A DNA stretch of 21,482 nucleotides from Candidatus Pacearchaeota archaeon (GTDB taxonomy: Archaea; Nanobdellota; Nanobdellia; Pacearchaeales; GW2011-AR1). The notes beneath the pieces were generated by a model, which was not told the origin of the DNA, made no database searches, and was given only the letters and a program-made list of their open reading frames with translations. Location of the stretch: the NCBI GenBank assembly GCA_017609795.1, contig JAFCDH010000004.1, positions 1-21,482 of the forward strand, in the 5' to 3' direction. Position numbers and translations under genes: made by a program. Positions within the stretch are counted from its first letter, which is position 1, and each line of letters opens with the position of its first letter. Positions 16,101 to 21,344 of the stretch are shown here, piece by piece.

Positions 16101-16589
16101 ACTGAGATTAATACTCTCCAAGGGCTCATTCACATCCACAACATCATTCACATCTCCAGGACCAAAAACCCCAAGACTAAAAGAACTCATCATGAGATCT
16201 CTGATAGCCCCAATTGCATTGGGATCTTCCCTTATCGCATTTGGATCTGTAAAATCCAAATCAGGAAAATCTTTTTGAAGTTTCTCAAGGTTAGGATTAT
16301 TTTGGTCAAGTCCTTGAACAAAGGCCACTGGATCAAATCTTCCAGGACCTCTTCTTCCTCTAGGACCTCTATCTCCAAATCTTCCACCTGGACGCCTGCC
16401 TTCTCTTGCTTCTCTAATGAATTCAGGTCCTCTAAACTCATTAGGCTCCTCAACAACATTAGGCTCACTAACATTCACATCTGTCTCAAGCCTAGATTTC
16501 TCCTCTTTTGGTTGCCCTGGTTGTTCTTTTCCACAACCAACCAAGAACAAACAAGCCATCAAACAAATTGTAATCCACACAAACTTCAT
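13200..16589 (-). CDS. Lipoprotein secretin with about six N-domain repeats
   Basis: Outer-membrane secretin (type II secretion or type IV pilus, GspD/PilQ class), 1129 aa from the ATG. A lipoprotein signal ends in LVGC (Cys19). A Pro/Gly/Arg- and DPN-rich linker follows, then an STN/N0-like domain (about 160-245). About six N1-type repeats follow, each with a (V/I)xxLKYxDPxx start and an xxELDxP end (about 265-870). The C-terminal secretin domain holds VQIRAIVVEVNRSKLDSLG, NTRANINVVLDFLIKN, KVGMTLRVKPNI and VLGDLPLIGGLFR and ends LLVFITPYVI. Usual GspD has three N1-type domains. A Shine-Dalgarno (AAGGAG, 10 nt away) favours the ATG over a TTG two codons upstream. Secretins belong to diderm bacteria, so this is out of place beside archaeal genes. 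Confidence 0.92.
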   Translation of the reverse strand: MKFVWITICLMACLFLVGCGKEQPGQPKEEKSRLETDVNVSEPNVVEEPNEFRGPEFIREAREGRRPGGRFGDRGPRGRRGPGRFDPVAFVQGLDQNNPNLEKLQKDFPDLDFTDPNAIREDPNAIGAIRDLMMSSFSLGVFGPGDVNDVVDVNEPLESINLSNVEMKELLQKISEWTGKVIHYSDEELMKLKISIYSSKRLTRSKTLEQIWFALRERGYTHVENEKNNMIILKPAGQAKFEPIPVVDPNMSLVWLKDKPNLIVQKIFELESYNSAQMAQIISSSVSEEHGSIISDETSGRLMVIDTVDNLIRLEKLIKMFDLPGVGQTSEVQIFPVKHMDPAELVQMIVELMGEESTTGVRRRQTSSDRFRGSSFRGGFRGPFPNPTPVLRESSGRLESRPSSTGSARESKPATVQKVRSGGATSITVSVAKAPRVLIPDLRGKRIIARASPSDLEEIRCLIQELDRETIKEIESPWKVIDLKYADPSEIENSVSDIVRDMQSMIGTTNLLIRPIPSAKKVMIFGSQENIKELEGVIKKLDVLPPARPHRVIKLKYLDPEDTKTRIEEALQETSGRTSYSPYGYSGRRTTTYTSLDQLGITTDNRLMTITVTAPETVLESVEQMIKKWDIPIDPNAVRPKIIEVYNSDPIGLSDLLNTVFGGEGQRTSGMSIMDIIFGGGRETAEKAIGPLYGQLVFQPVPNTKKIFVISKVPGAYGVIEDLVRELDKAEPAELPRKVVLKYADCEDLSERLNAIFNEPGTNARIRRSEVGILEETIQVEEDQQQPQQEAPGEYTPWWSGSGSRSRIGEEMSISNIIGRIRFVPEPRTKSILVLSPKEYIEEIIGFIDELDKPGKQVQIRAIVVEVNRSKLDSLGPRIASDPSSFGALGENSILTLTEVTQQESHGSSFGAGGISGSQIALNTRANINVVLDFLIKNVDAKVLNEQTLSTKDNANAEFFKGKDIALRGSSTITTGGTVTSSIERNKVGMTLRVKPNITPEKDVDMIMSLALSQLSPDLVSGEPVIDETETITNMIVKDSQTILLARILTQEDSKIKRKIAVLGDLPLIGGLFRHKNNLQSNTELLVFITPYVIDEKDNPKEVIPGFKSLLNKMERIKAELAEMWLNAD

Positions 16590-16627
16590 AATCAAATCTC
16601 CTTTTCTTTCTCTTTAAGAGAAAAATA

Positions 16628-16695
16628 GTGGACTCTGCAATATCTGTGTGTGAAAAGAGTCGGAACGATAAAACTCAAGACAAAGCAGAACCCAC
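16628..16695 (-). ncRNA. Hairpin element e8
   Basis: GTGGACTCTGC (16628-16638) pairs with GCAGAACCCAC (16685-16695) except for a 2-nt internal loop. ATTTTT follows on the minus strand. It lies 20 nt after the stop of the small membrane gene at 16716 and about 40 nt before the secretin start. Confidence 0.65.
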
Positions 16696-16715
16696 AACAA
16701 CATCAGTAACATTAG

Positions 16716-16865
16716 CTAATTTGAGACCAACAAATAAAATGCACATATGAAAAAACAGATGATAAACCACAAAGTACACCACCTTGCAATTGATCTGCCC
16801 TTCCATATAAGCAAAATTAAGTTGATCAAAAACTCAACTATTGACAAAAACACTAAGGCCCCCAT
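16716..16865 (-). CDS. Small two-TM membrane protein
   Basis: 49 aa (starts MGALVF, ends YLLVSN) with two hydrophobic helices, LVFLSIVEFLINLILLIW and WCTLWFIICFFICAFYLLV, joined by the basic turn KGRSIAR. A GAGGTGA site lies about 7 nt before the ATG. The start overlaps the end of the extended reading frame of the gene upstream, suggesting translational coupling. The small size leaves the family unknown; it could be a pilus/secretion accessory or holin-like protein. Hairpin e8 follows the stop. Confidence 0.6.
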   Translation of the reverse strand: MGALVFLSIVEFLINLILLIWKGRSIARWCTLWFIICFFICAFYLLVSN

Positions 16866-16925
16866 CCAAAAATCACCTCAAAAAGCCCTCCTAAAAACTC
16901 TTCTGAGTTTTCTGCTGTTTTTATC

Positions 16926-17006
16926 TCAAAAAAACAACGCAATAAGTAGGACACCATAAATCACAATATCCCACTTAATCTTTATAACTTCTCCTTGTAT
17001 CTTCAT
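16926..17006 (-). CDS. Very small membrane protein, possibly frameshifted
   Basis: 26 aa, MKIQGEVIKIKWDIVIYGVL onwards, with one TM helix. The start region GAGATTGAAAATGAAG closely matches that of the gene at 19406 (GGAGATTGAAAATGAAG). The frame stops right after a run of seven Ts. With six Ts it would continue as EIKTAENSEEFLGGLFEVIF to a stop at 16853, overlapping the next ATG at 16865. This suggests a homopolymer error or slippage at the T-run; the full product would be 50 aa. Confidence 0.5.
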   Translation of the reverse strand: MKIQGEVIKIKWDIVIYGVLLIALFF

Positions 17007-17039
17007 TTTCAATCTCTTTTCAAAAGAAAAATCTTAAAA

Positions 17040-17104
17040 AGTGGTCCTAACCACTATCATAAAGGTGATGCCCTAACCTAAATGAAAAGTAAATCAGGAC
17101 CACT
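17040..17104 (-). ncRNA. Hairpin element e3
   Basis: AGTGGTCCT (17040-17048) pairs perfectly with AGGACCACT (17096-17104), followed by Ts on the minus strand. Like e1 and e2 it has TCCTGA at one end and GGTTNGGA at the other. It lies about 35 nt before the small ORF start at 17006. The adjacent 17105-17240 holds a 7-bp hairpin (AACACTT/AAGTGTT, 17168-17197) and no gene. Confidence 0.7.
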
Positions 17105-17248
17105 TCAAATCTGTAAATTATCAAACAAAAACAAATCACACTTTTCCTAAGTATCTCAATAAATAATAACACTTCACAAAGCAGAAAATTAAGTGTTTAA
17201 GTAAAAGAAAGATACCAAAATAATAAAATAACAATACAAAAAAAAGGT

Positions 17249-17302
17249 GCTGAGTCCCAACTAAGGGGGCTTAAGTGAGGAAAGAACAAGCTAGAGCTCA
17301 GC
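17249..17302 (-). ncRNA. Hairpin element e4
   Basis: GCTGAG pairs with CTCAGC, extended by a T-G wobble and a further C-G pair. Eight Ts follow on the minus strand. One half is identical to e1; the other half has diverged, but the 3' strand still closes the stem. Confidence 0.7.
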
Positions 17303-17310
17303 ATAAAAAA

Positions 17311-17381
17311 CCTAGGCCTCTAATCCCCAAAAAAAGCAAGGATGTTTGAGAAGACATAAGGAGACATGTAAGAGGCCTAGG
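17311..17381 (-). ncRNA. Hairpin element e5
   Basis: An 11-bp perfect closing stem, CCTAGGCCTCT (17311-17321) with AGAGGCCTAGG (17371-17381), then TTTTTT on the minus strand. Only 8 nt separate it from e4. Confidence 0.75.
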
Positions 17382-17403
17382 AAAAACCAAAATAAAACAA
17401 AAA

Positions 17404-17459
17404 CAGGACCCTTAGAAAAGAGACATCTTTGCGGTTTTAGGAGGGGACTAAGGGCCCTG
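17404..17459 (-). ncRNA. Hairpin element e6
   Basis: CAGGACCCTTAG (17404-17415) pairs with CTAAGGGCCCTG (17448-17459) with one A-C mismatch. TTTTTG follows on the minus strand. It is the first of the tandem array e6-e5-e4. Confidence 0.7.
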
Positions 17460-17508
17460 CAAAACTCAATATAAAATAACAAATGATTGCAGTTCTCAAT
17501 ATCCTATA

Positions 17509-17551
17509 ATCTCAATCAAGCTTTTGTCTGATTAGCTTAAGCTTATCATTT
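17509..17551. repeat. Dispersed intergenic element, copy E
   Basis: CTCAATCAAGCTTTTGTCTGATTAGCTTAAGCTTATCATTT-like sequence matching copy D, especially the AGCTTAAGCTTATCATTT end (19 bp with one change). AAGCT/AGCTT can form the same small hairpin. The neighbouring 17552-17640 is AT-rich without a gene. Confidence 0.6.
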
Positions 17552-17648
17552 CCCTCCTAATCTAAATAAAACATCTCATAATATTTCATATAAGATATTA
17601 GTTCATCAAAATATTAATTTATTATTTCACAATACAAAACAAAAGAGA

Positions 17649-17711
17649 AGCTGGGCCTCGACACCTCCGAAAGGCAAATTCACCCACCAAAAGAATGTCA
17701 AGAACCCAGCT
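17649..17711 (-). ncRNA. Hairpin element e7
   Basis: AGCTGGG (17649-17655) pairs with CCCAGCT (17705-17711), with an inner GAC/GTC pairing. TCTCTTTTG follows on the minus strand. It lies 35 nt after the stop of the Gln-rich gene, so it could be its terminator. Confidence 0.6.
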
Positions 17712-17746
17712 CCACAGGGTCAAAGCTTCAAAAGGTAAACAAGACC

Positions 17747-18322
17747 TTATTTAGGTCCTCCACCTCCTTGACTTTGATTTTGTTCACCCCAGACAGTTCC
17801 ACTTTGCTTCTGAATGCCTGCGCCGATTTGTCCTTGTCCTGCAAAACTTAGTCCAAATTGACTTTGATCCTGGCTAGTGCAACGATTTCGCTGTCTTTGA
17901 GACTGAACATAACCGCCGGCGTTAATCTGGCCCATTTTGCCACAACCAACTTGCTTATTCTTAATGCCGGCTTCAGCACCTTGGGATTGGTTCATTCCTC
18001 TGCAACCAATTACCTGATTTTGACCGCCAACAGCGCATTCTGCTTGTTTTTGGCGACCAATCCCTTGACATTTGATTGAGATCCCGCCGGCGCCGAGTAA
18101 TTGTTCTTGTCTTTGCGATCTTCCCATACTGTTCTGGCCTTGGTTCTGACCTGTCAAAGAAAGTCCGCCAGTCACTTGAAAACCACAACCAGCTTGCATT
18201 CTCCTCTGGCCAATTCCAGTAGACTGGCCCTGGCTCATCTTACCATGGCCACCAATAGCAAAGGCATCGTCAAAGGGAAAAAGTATTACCATTACAGCAA
18301 TAAGAAAAACTAACTGCTTCAT
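17747..18322 (-). CDS. Secreted Gln/Gly-rich repeat protein, curli-like
   Basis: 191 aa. The signal peptide (MKQLVFLIAVMVILFPF, cleavage after DDAFA) is followed by imperfect repeats rich in Q, G, N and S in which QxQ pairs recur about every 20-25 residues (GQNQGQNS, RSQRQEQ, GRQKQAE, GGQNQVIG, GMNQSQGAE, YVQSQRQ, SQDQSQFG, AGQGQIG, EQNQSQ). This layout recalls curli-type amyloid subunits and other beta-solenoids, though no family is assigned. Six cysteines lie between repeats, unusual for curlins. The start is set by a strong Shine-Dalgarno (AAGGAG, 7 nt away); the frame is open 25 codons further. Its leader shares 54 identical bases with that of the gene at 19406. Confidence 0.7.
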   Translation of the reverse strand: MKQLVFLIAVMVILFPFDDAFAIGGHGKMSQGQSTGIGQRRMQAGCGFQVTGGLSLTGQNQGQNSMGRSQRQEQLLGAGGISIKCQGIGRQKQAECAVGGQNQVIGCRGMNQSQGAEAGIKNKQVGCGKMGQINAGGYVQSQRQRNRCTSQDQSQFGLSFAGQGQIGAGIQKQSGTVWGEQNQSQGGGGPK

Positions 18323-18362
18323 AATAAAACTCCTTAAATCTCCCTCCAAGTTAATAAATTTC

Positions 18363-18416
18363 TTTCCAAGCAGAACACAATTCTGAATGGAACACAAAAC
18401 AACTAATCTTTATTTC
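18363..18416 (-). promoter_or_regulatory. 54-bp shared leader/promoter element, copy 1
   Basis: Identical to 19440-19493. On the minus strand it lies 41-94 nt before the Gln-rich gene's ATG and holds two TTGTGTTC motifs 15 nt apart and TTCCATTCAGAA. The same TCCAAGTTAA also follows in both leaders. Confidence 0.8.
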
Positions 18417-18461
18417 TTTCTATAAAAAAGAGATTAACACTTCAAACTATTAATTAAACAA

Positions 18462-19406
18462 TTAGTTAGGTTTCTCTCCAGAAACTTCCTGAAGAACTTG
18501 AGGGTTCACATGATCGTTGCTATTACCCTTAGCAGGGATTACAGACTTTTTTGGCCCTTCAATCTGAGTCTTAAGAGCAACTGTTCTTCCATTTCTAATT
18601 GTAAAAACAGCCACCCTTATACAGTTCTCATCCTCTGCTTTGGCATTACTTGAAACAGCCCCGATTGTTCCGCCGCCAGAATTGTTATCACTAGTATAAG
18701 CAGGAGCAAAACCCAACCCAAATGAAGAGCCATGGTAAATTCGGTTCTGCCCAGTATGAGGAACAACAACTTGTCCTCCTCCTTTCTTAGCAATCTGTAT
18801 TGCTTTTGCAAGACCATGGATTTCCGTGATAGTCTTTCCTGTTTTAAGATTGACTATCCCAAGAAATTGAACATCATTAGCCAATTCCTTAGGACTCAAC
18901 CCCATTCTAAAGATAACACCCTCCTTGTTAGACCGAAGTTTATACAAAAAGGCTCTCTTATATGTAAAGCCTTTCTTAAACCCGCGATCAGTCGTCTTTA
19001 GAACATTGTCAATCATTCCGTCAGTCCATAATCCTTCAAGAAGATCTAAAGGAAATGGAAAGTCAGTCCATGTATCAATCCCATCTCTTGGCATTTGCCA
19101 GGGCGGGCTAGGATAATAAGGCTGGATGTTGTTGGCTCTCTCATCATACTCTGAATATGAATAAGAGTATGGAGAATAAGTGACTCTTGATATTCCAACT
19201 CCACCATATGCTGCTTGTTTTTGACCTTGTCCCTGCACCTGACCTTGATCTTGATTTTGAACTTGGTCAGGATCACTTGGACCAGGAGGACAAGCCACAC
19301 CTCCGCCACCGCCAGAACCTTGAGGACCTGGGCCTTGGAAACCTGCAAAGGCACTTCCACTGCTAATTAACACAAGCACAATCAAAATATCGAAAAACCG
19401 CTTCAT
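18462..19406 (-). CDS. Secreted protein with Gln-rich segment and conserved C-terminal domain
   Basis: 314 aa. Signal peptide MKRFFDILIVLVLISSGSAFA, then Gly-rich and Gln-rich stretches (QVQNQDQGQVQGQGQKQ). A folded region of about 200 residues follows, with NLKTGKTITEIHGLAKAIQI, GSSFGLGFAPAYTSDNNSGG and NCIRVAVFTIRNGRTVALKT. I do not recognise the family; the last part resembles the C-terminus encoded at 21345. Shine-Dalgarno AAAGGAG 8 nt before the ATG. The Gln-rich segment and the shared leader suggest it works with the curli-like gene next to it, perhaps as chaperone, anchor or minor subunit. Confidence 0.7.
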   Translation of the reverse strand: MKRFFDILIVLVLISSGSAFAGFQGPGPQGSGGGGGVACPPGPSDPDQVQNQDQGQVQGQGQKQAAYGGVGISRVTYSPYSYSYSEYDERANNIQPYYPSPPWQMPRDGIDTWTDFPFPLDLLEGLWTDGMIDNVLKTTDRGFKKGFTYKRAFLYKLRSNKEGVIFRMGLSPKELANDVQFLGIVNLKTGKTITEIHGLAKAIQIAKKGGGQVVVPHTGQNRIYHGSSFGLGFAPAYTSDNNSGGGTIGAVSSNAKAEDENCIRVAVFTIRNGRTVALKTQIEGPKKSVIPAKGNSNDHVNPQVLQEVSGEKPN

Positions 19407-19439
19407 TTTCAATCTCCTTTTTCTTTCCAAGTTAACATT

Positions 19440-19493
19440 TTTCCAAGCAGAACACAATTCTGAATGGAACACAAAACAACTAATCTTTATTTC
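19440..19493 (-). promoter_or_regulatory. 54-bp shared leader/promoter element, copy 2
   Basis: Exact copy of 18363-18416, 34-87 nt before the ATG at 19406. Sequences on either side differ, so the identity is local to the leader. Confidence 0.8.
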
Positions 19494-19672
19494 CTTACTT
19501 GCCTCCTTTCTTATTTAAAAACCCCAGCTTTAAAAATTGAAATTAATAAGATTTAAGATAATAATCTCAACAACACTGGAACCACCACTAAAACCTTTTC
19601 TCACCTTCCAACTCCTTTTCTTCCCTCCCTAAATTATATTTATCCCAGAACTTTTTCACTGCCCCAAAAAAG

Positions 19673-19846
19673 TCAAGACATCCTATCTATGACTCTTTTC
19701 ACAAACCTTCTCATATTCTTACCTAAAGGATAAATTCCTTTTTCAAGCTGTCCTTTTATCCTTTCTACCTTTTCCTTTCCATTACCTTCAAGAAGATCCT
19801 CAACTTTTTCAGGAAGATCTTCAATATCAACCTTCTGCTTCTTCAT
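19673..19846 (-). CDS. Small charged protein, possible +1 frameshift at its end
   Basis: 57 aa, charged and helical: MKKQKVDIEDLPEKVEDLLE, then KEKVERIKGQLEKGIYPLGK and RRFVKRVIDRMS. The KVERIKGQLEKGIYPL part loosely recalls the C-terminal half of FlgM anti-sigma factors; this is weak. AAAGGA lies 7 nt before the ATG. The zero frame stops at TCT-TGA-C. Reading on in the +1 frame gives a further 28 sensible codons (DFFGAVKKFWDKYNLGREEK...) to 19588. The frame is also open upstream to a TTG at 20005, which would add two hydrophobic segments, but that part overlaps hairpin e9. The rest of 19494-19587 shows nothing clear. Confidence 0.55.
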   Translation of the reverse strand: MKKQKVDIEDLPEKVEDLLEGNGKEKVERIKGQLEKGIYPLGKNMRRFVKRVIDRMS

Positions 19847-19868
19847 AAAAAATCCTTTCAAAAAAAGA

Positions 19869-19952
19869 GTGGTGAGCCCATACAATAAAATTGACCTGTA
19901 AAACCTGTGCGTTGGAAAAACAAGTATTCTCCTAAAGTATAGGGCCCACCAC
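19869..19952 (-). ncRNA. Hairpin element e9
   Basis: GTGGTG, then GCCC and TAC on one side (19869-19883) pair with GTA, GGGC and CACCAC on the other (19937-19952), interrupted by one mismatch and a bulge. TCTTTTTTT follows on the minus strand. It lies 23 nt before the ATG at 19846. It overlaps an in-frame open extension of that gene, so one of the two readings is wrong or they overlap. Confidence 0.6.
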
Positions 19953-20085
19953 AAAAAACAAACAACAACTGTCATCAAAAATCCAAAACAGGGCCTTGAA
20001 ATCAAAGAAACAACAAAACATAGAAGTAAAAACTCAATGTCCTATACAAATCTTATCAAATATAACTAAAGAATAATACCAAAAA

Positions 20086-20146
20086 CTGAGAGGTATAAGA
20101 TTAACCTGGTATTTAACAAAGAAGTCATTTTCTTAACACCTCTCAG
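20086..20146 (-). ncRNA. Hairpin element e10
   Basis: CTGAGAGGT (20086-20094) pairs perfectly with ACCTCTCAG (20138-20146), with an inner TAAGA/TCTTA helix. TTTTTGGTATTAT follows on the minus strand, a flank shared with e11 and nearly with e12. It begins 23 nt after the stop of the possible small gene at 20170. Confidence 0.7.
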
Positions 20147-20169
20147 CATTACATTAGCCTTTTCATCTT

Positions 20170-20316
20170 TTAGATTATACCAAGAAATTTTCTTCCTCCA
20201 CCAGAATTCCTATATCTCCCTTGCTTAGGATTTCCTGTTCTTTTAGAAGGCTTAGTGACAGGATTCCTTCTTGATTTTTTCTTTTCCCTCTTCTCCTTTA
20301 AAGGAATTCTTATCAA
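20170..20316 (-). CDS. Possible small basic protein
   Basis: 48 aa from a TTG: LIRIPLKEKREKKKSRRNPV, then KPSKRTGNPKQGRYRNSGGG and KFLGII. Extremely basic and unrecognised. No ATG is available in frame and the ribosome site is weak. Support comes from its coherent composition and from hairpin e10 placed just after its stop. It may be spurious. Confidence 0.3.
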   Translation of the reverse strand: MIRIPLKEKREKKKSRRNPVTKPSKRTGNPKQGRYRNSGGGRKFLGII

Positions 20317-20375
20317 CCATCTTTTTAAACCTCGCTTTCCCTTAAAAAAAGATTAACATTCTTTGTCTATCTCTT

Positions 20376-20427
20376 CAAGCACAAATTAGCTTGATTATCT
20401 GAGTTTTCCAAAGCTTTGCTCATCATC
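20376..20427. repeat. Dispersed intergenic element, copy F
   Basis: CAAGCACAA, 8 nt, GATTATCTGAG, the same layout as copy C in the archaeal half, then TTTTCCAAAGCTTTGCTCATC. AGCTT/AAAGCT can close a loop containing the conserved core. Confidence 0.65.
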
Positions 20428-20461
20428 CACAAAGCATTCTATAATTAACAGAGATTAATTA

Positions 20462-20499
20462 AAAATCAGATTTGAGTTAGTAAAACTTCTCAAATCAGA
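20462..20499 (-). terminator. Hairpin terminator
   Basis: GATTTGAG (20469-20476) pairs with CTCAAATC (20489-20496), extended past one mismatch by two pairs. TTTTTAATT follows on the minus strand. No clear gene lies immediately before it on that strand other than element e11. Confidence 0.55.
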
Positions 20500-20526
20500 A
20501 TTCCAGATAAAATATAATACCAAAAA

Positions 20527-20661
20527 AGAGCCCTAAGTTACTATCCTTAAATCAACCTCGCATGGCACTGATTGTGGGAAAGTTGATAAACATAAGCTAA
20601 TTATCTGCTTATGCAGAAATTCACTTAGGACCCTAACCTGAGAGGAATAGTTCCCACAATC
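20527..20661 (-). ncRNA. Complex structured element e11
   Basis: Four helices: GATTGTGGGAA/TTCCCACAATC (20570-20580 with 20651-20661, 11 bp perfect); CCTAAG/CTTAGG with outer pairs (about 20527-20537 with 20622-20632), followed by TTTTTT on the minus strand; CATAAGC/GCTTATG (20591-20613); and ATCAAC/GTTGAT (20551-20556 with 20582-20587). The first two interleave, so they form a pseudoknot or exclude each other. The whole region up to e12 (20662-20700) has no gene. Confidence 0.6.
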
Positions 20662-20700
20662 TTCTAACCAATATTTTTTAAAAGATAATAGCAAAAAAGA

Positions 20701-20797
20701 GGGGCTTCTCTAACCTAATCCAGACAAAAGTAGGTTTTGGAAAAGTGTTGGGAACATCCGGATTAGCTTTTAATGTTTTAAAAACAAAAGAAGCCCC
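20701..20797 (-). ncRNA. Hairpin element e12
   Basis: GGGGCTTCT (20701-20709) pairs perfectly with AGAAGCCCC (20789-20797), and inside it CTAATCC (20715-20721) pairs with GGATTAG (20760-20766). TCTTTTTTGCTATTAT follows on the minus strand. It begins 6 nt after the stop of the three-TM gene, so it probably terminates it. Confidence 0.75.
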
Positions 20798-20803
20798 AAA
20801 AAA

Positions 20804-21277
20804 TCAAGAGCTTAAAACATCTATGCTCTTAATCTTCTTCCTATCACACTGGTCATAAACCCCTGAAACAAGAAATCCAGAAAAACAAACAAAAGCAAGC
20901 AAAGTCCAGTGAATGCTTTCCTCTCGTGTAACAAAAAAGCTAAATTCTTGTGCTTTTGCAAAATCTTTTTTTCCTTGTTTAAGAACAGTTGATTTGCCAG
21001 TAGTTTGACAATAATAAAGCAAATCATCTGCAACCTGTGCAGGAGTTTTTTGATTTAATCCCTTATCAACCATATTTGAAAAATAAGTTGACAAAAGAAA
21101 CAATCCTAAAGGAACAACAAAAAACAGCATACATCTCCATTTTCCATCCATGGATTTGACAATGATTATAGTTAAAATCAAAGCAAAAACCACAGTTCCA
21201 ATCCTACCCCAAGAAGTAGAGTGAAAACTTAGAAAAAGAGATGCACCTGTGAAAAATCCTCCAATAAACCTTTTCAT
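20804..21277 (-). CDS. Three-TM membrane protein of unknown function
   Basis: 157 aa. Hydrophobic helices at about 25-43 (IGTVVFALILTIIIVKSM), 49-66 (CMLFFVVPLGLFLLSTYF) and 123-140 (WTLLAFVCFSGFLVSGVY). A soluble loop of about 55 residues lies between the second and third, with LLYYCQTTGKSTVLKQGKKD. No family recognised. GAAAGG lies about 10 nt before the ATG, a weak ribosome site. Hairpin e12 follows directly. Confidence 0.65.
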   Translation of the reverse strand: MKRFIGGFFTGASLFLSFHSTSWGRIGTVVFALILTIIIVKSMDGKWRCMLFFVVPLGLFLLSTYFSNMVDKGLNQKTPAQVADDLLYYCQTTGKSTVLKQGKKDFAKAQEFSFFVTREESIHWTLLAFVCFSGFLVSGVYDQCDRKKIKSIDVLSS

Positions 21278-21344
21278 AGCCCAGGCCTTTCATTAAATTA
21301 AAGAAATCAAATCAAGGAATCAAAGCTTATTTATTTATATTTAT

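Noticed and set aside
16829..16911. Further hairpin (AAAACTCA/TGAGTTTT) as a structured element
   Set aside because: It lies within the small membrane ORFs and is AT-rich; coding sequence explains the region better.
16747..16959. Plus-strand 70-aa ORF
   Set aside because: It has no ribosome site and is antisense to two minus-strand small membrane ORFs with better start sites.
721..20427. Dispersed element as archaeal C/D box sRNAs
   Set aside because: TGATGA-like and CTGA motifs appear, but on opposite strands or with wrong spacing, and no copy has a complete C-D'-C'-D order.
13046..20797. Hairpin elements as integron attC sites
   Set aside because: Several have CCAAC or CTAAC beside the stem and attC-like length, but they lack the paired RYYYAAC/GTTRRRY outer boxes, the stems are outside these motifs, and no integrase gene is present.
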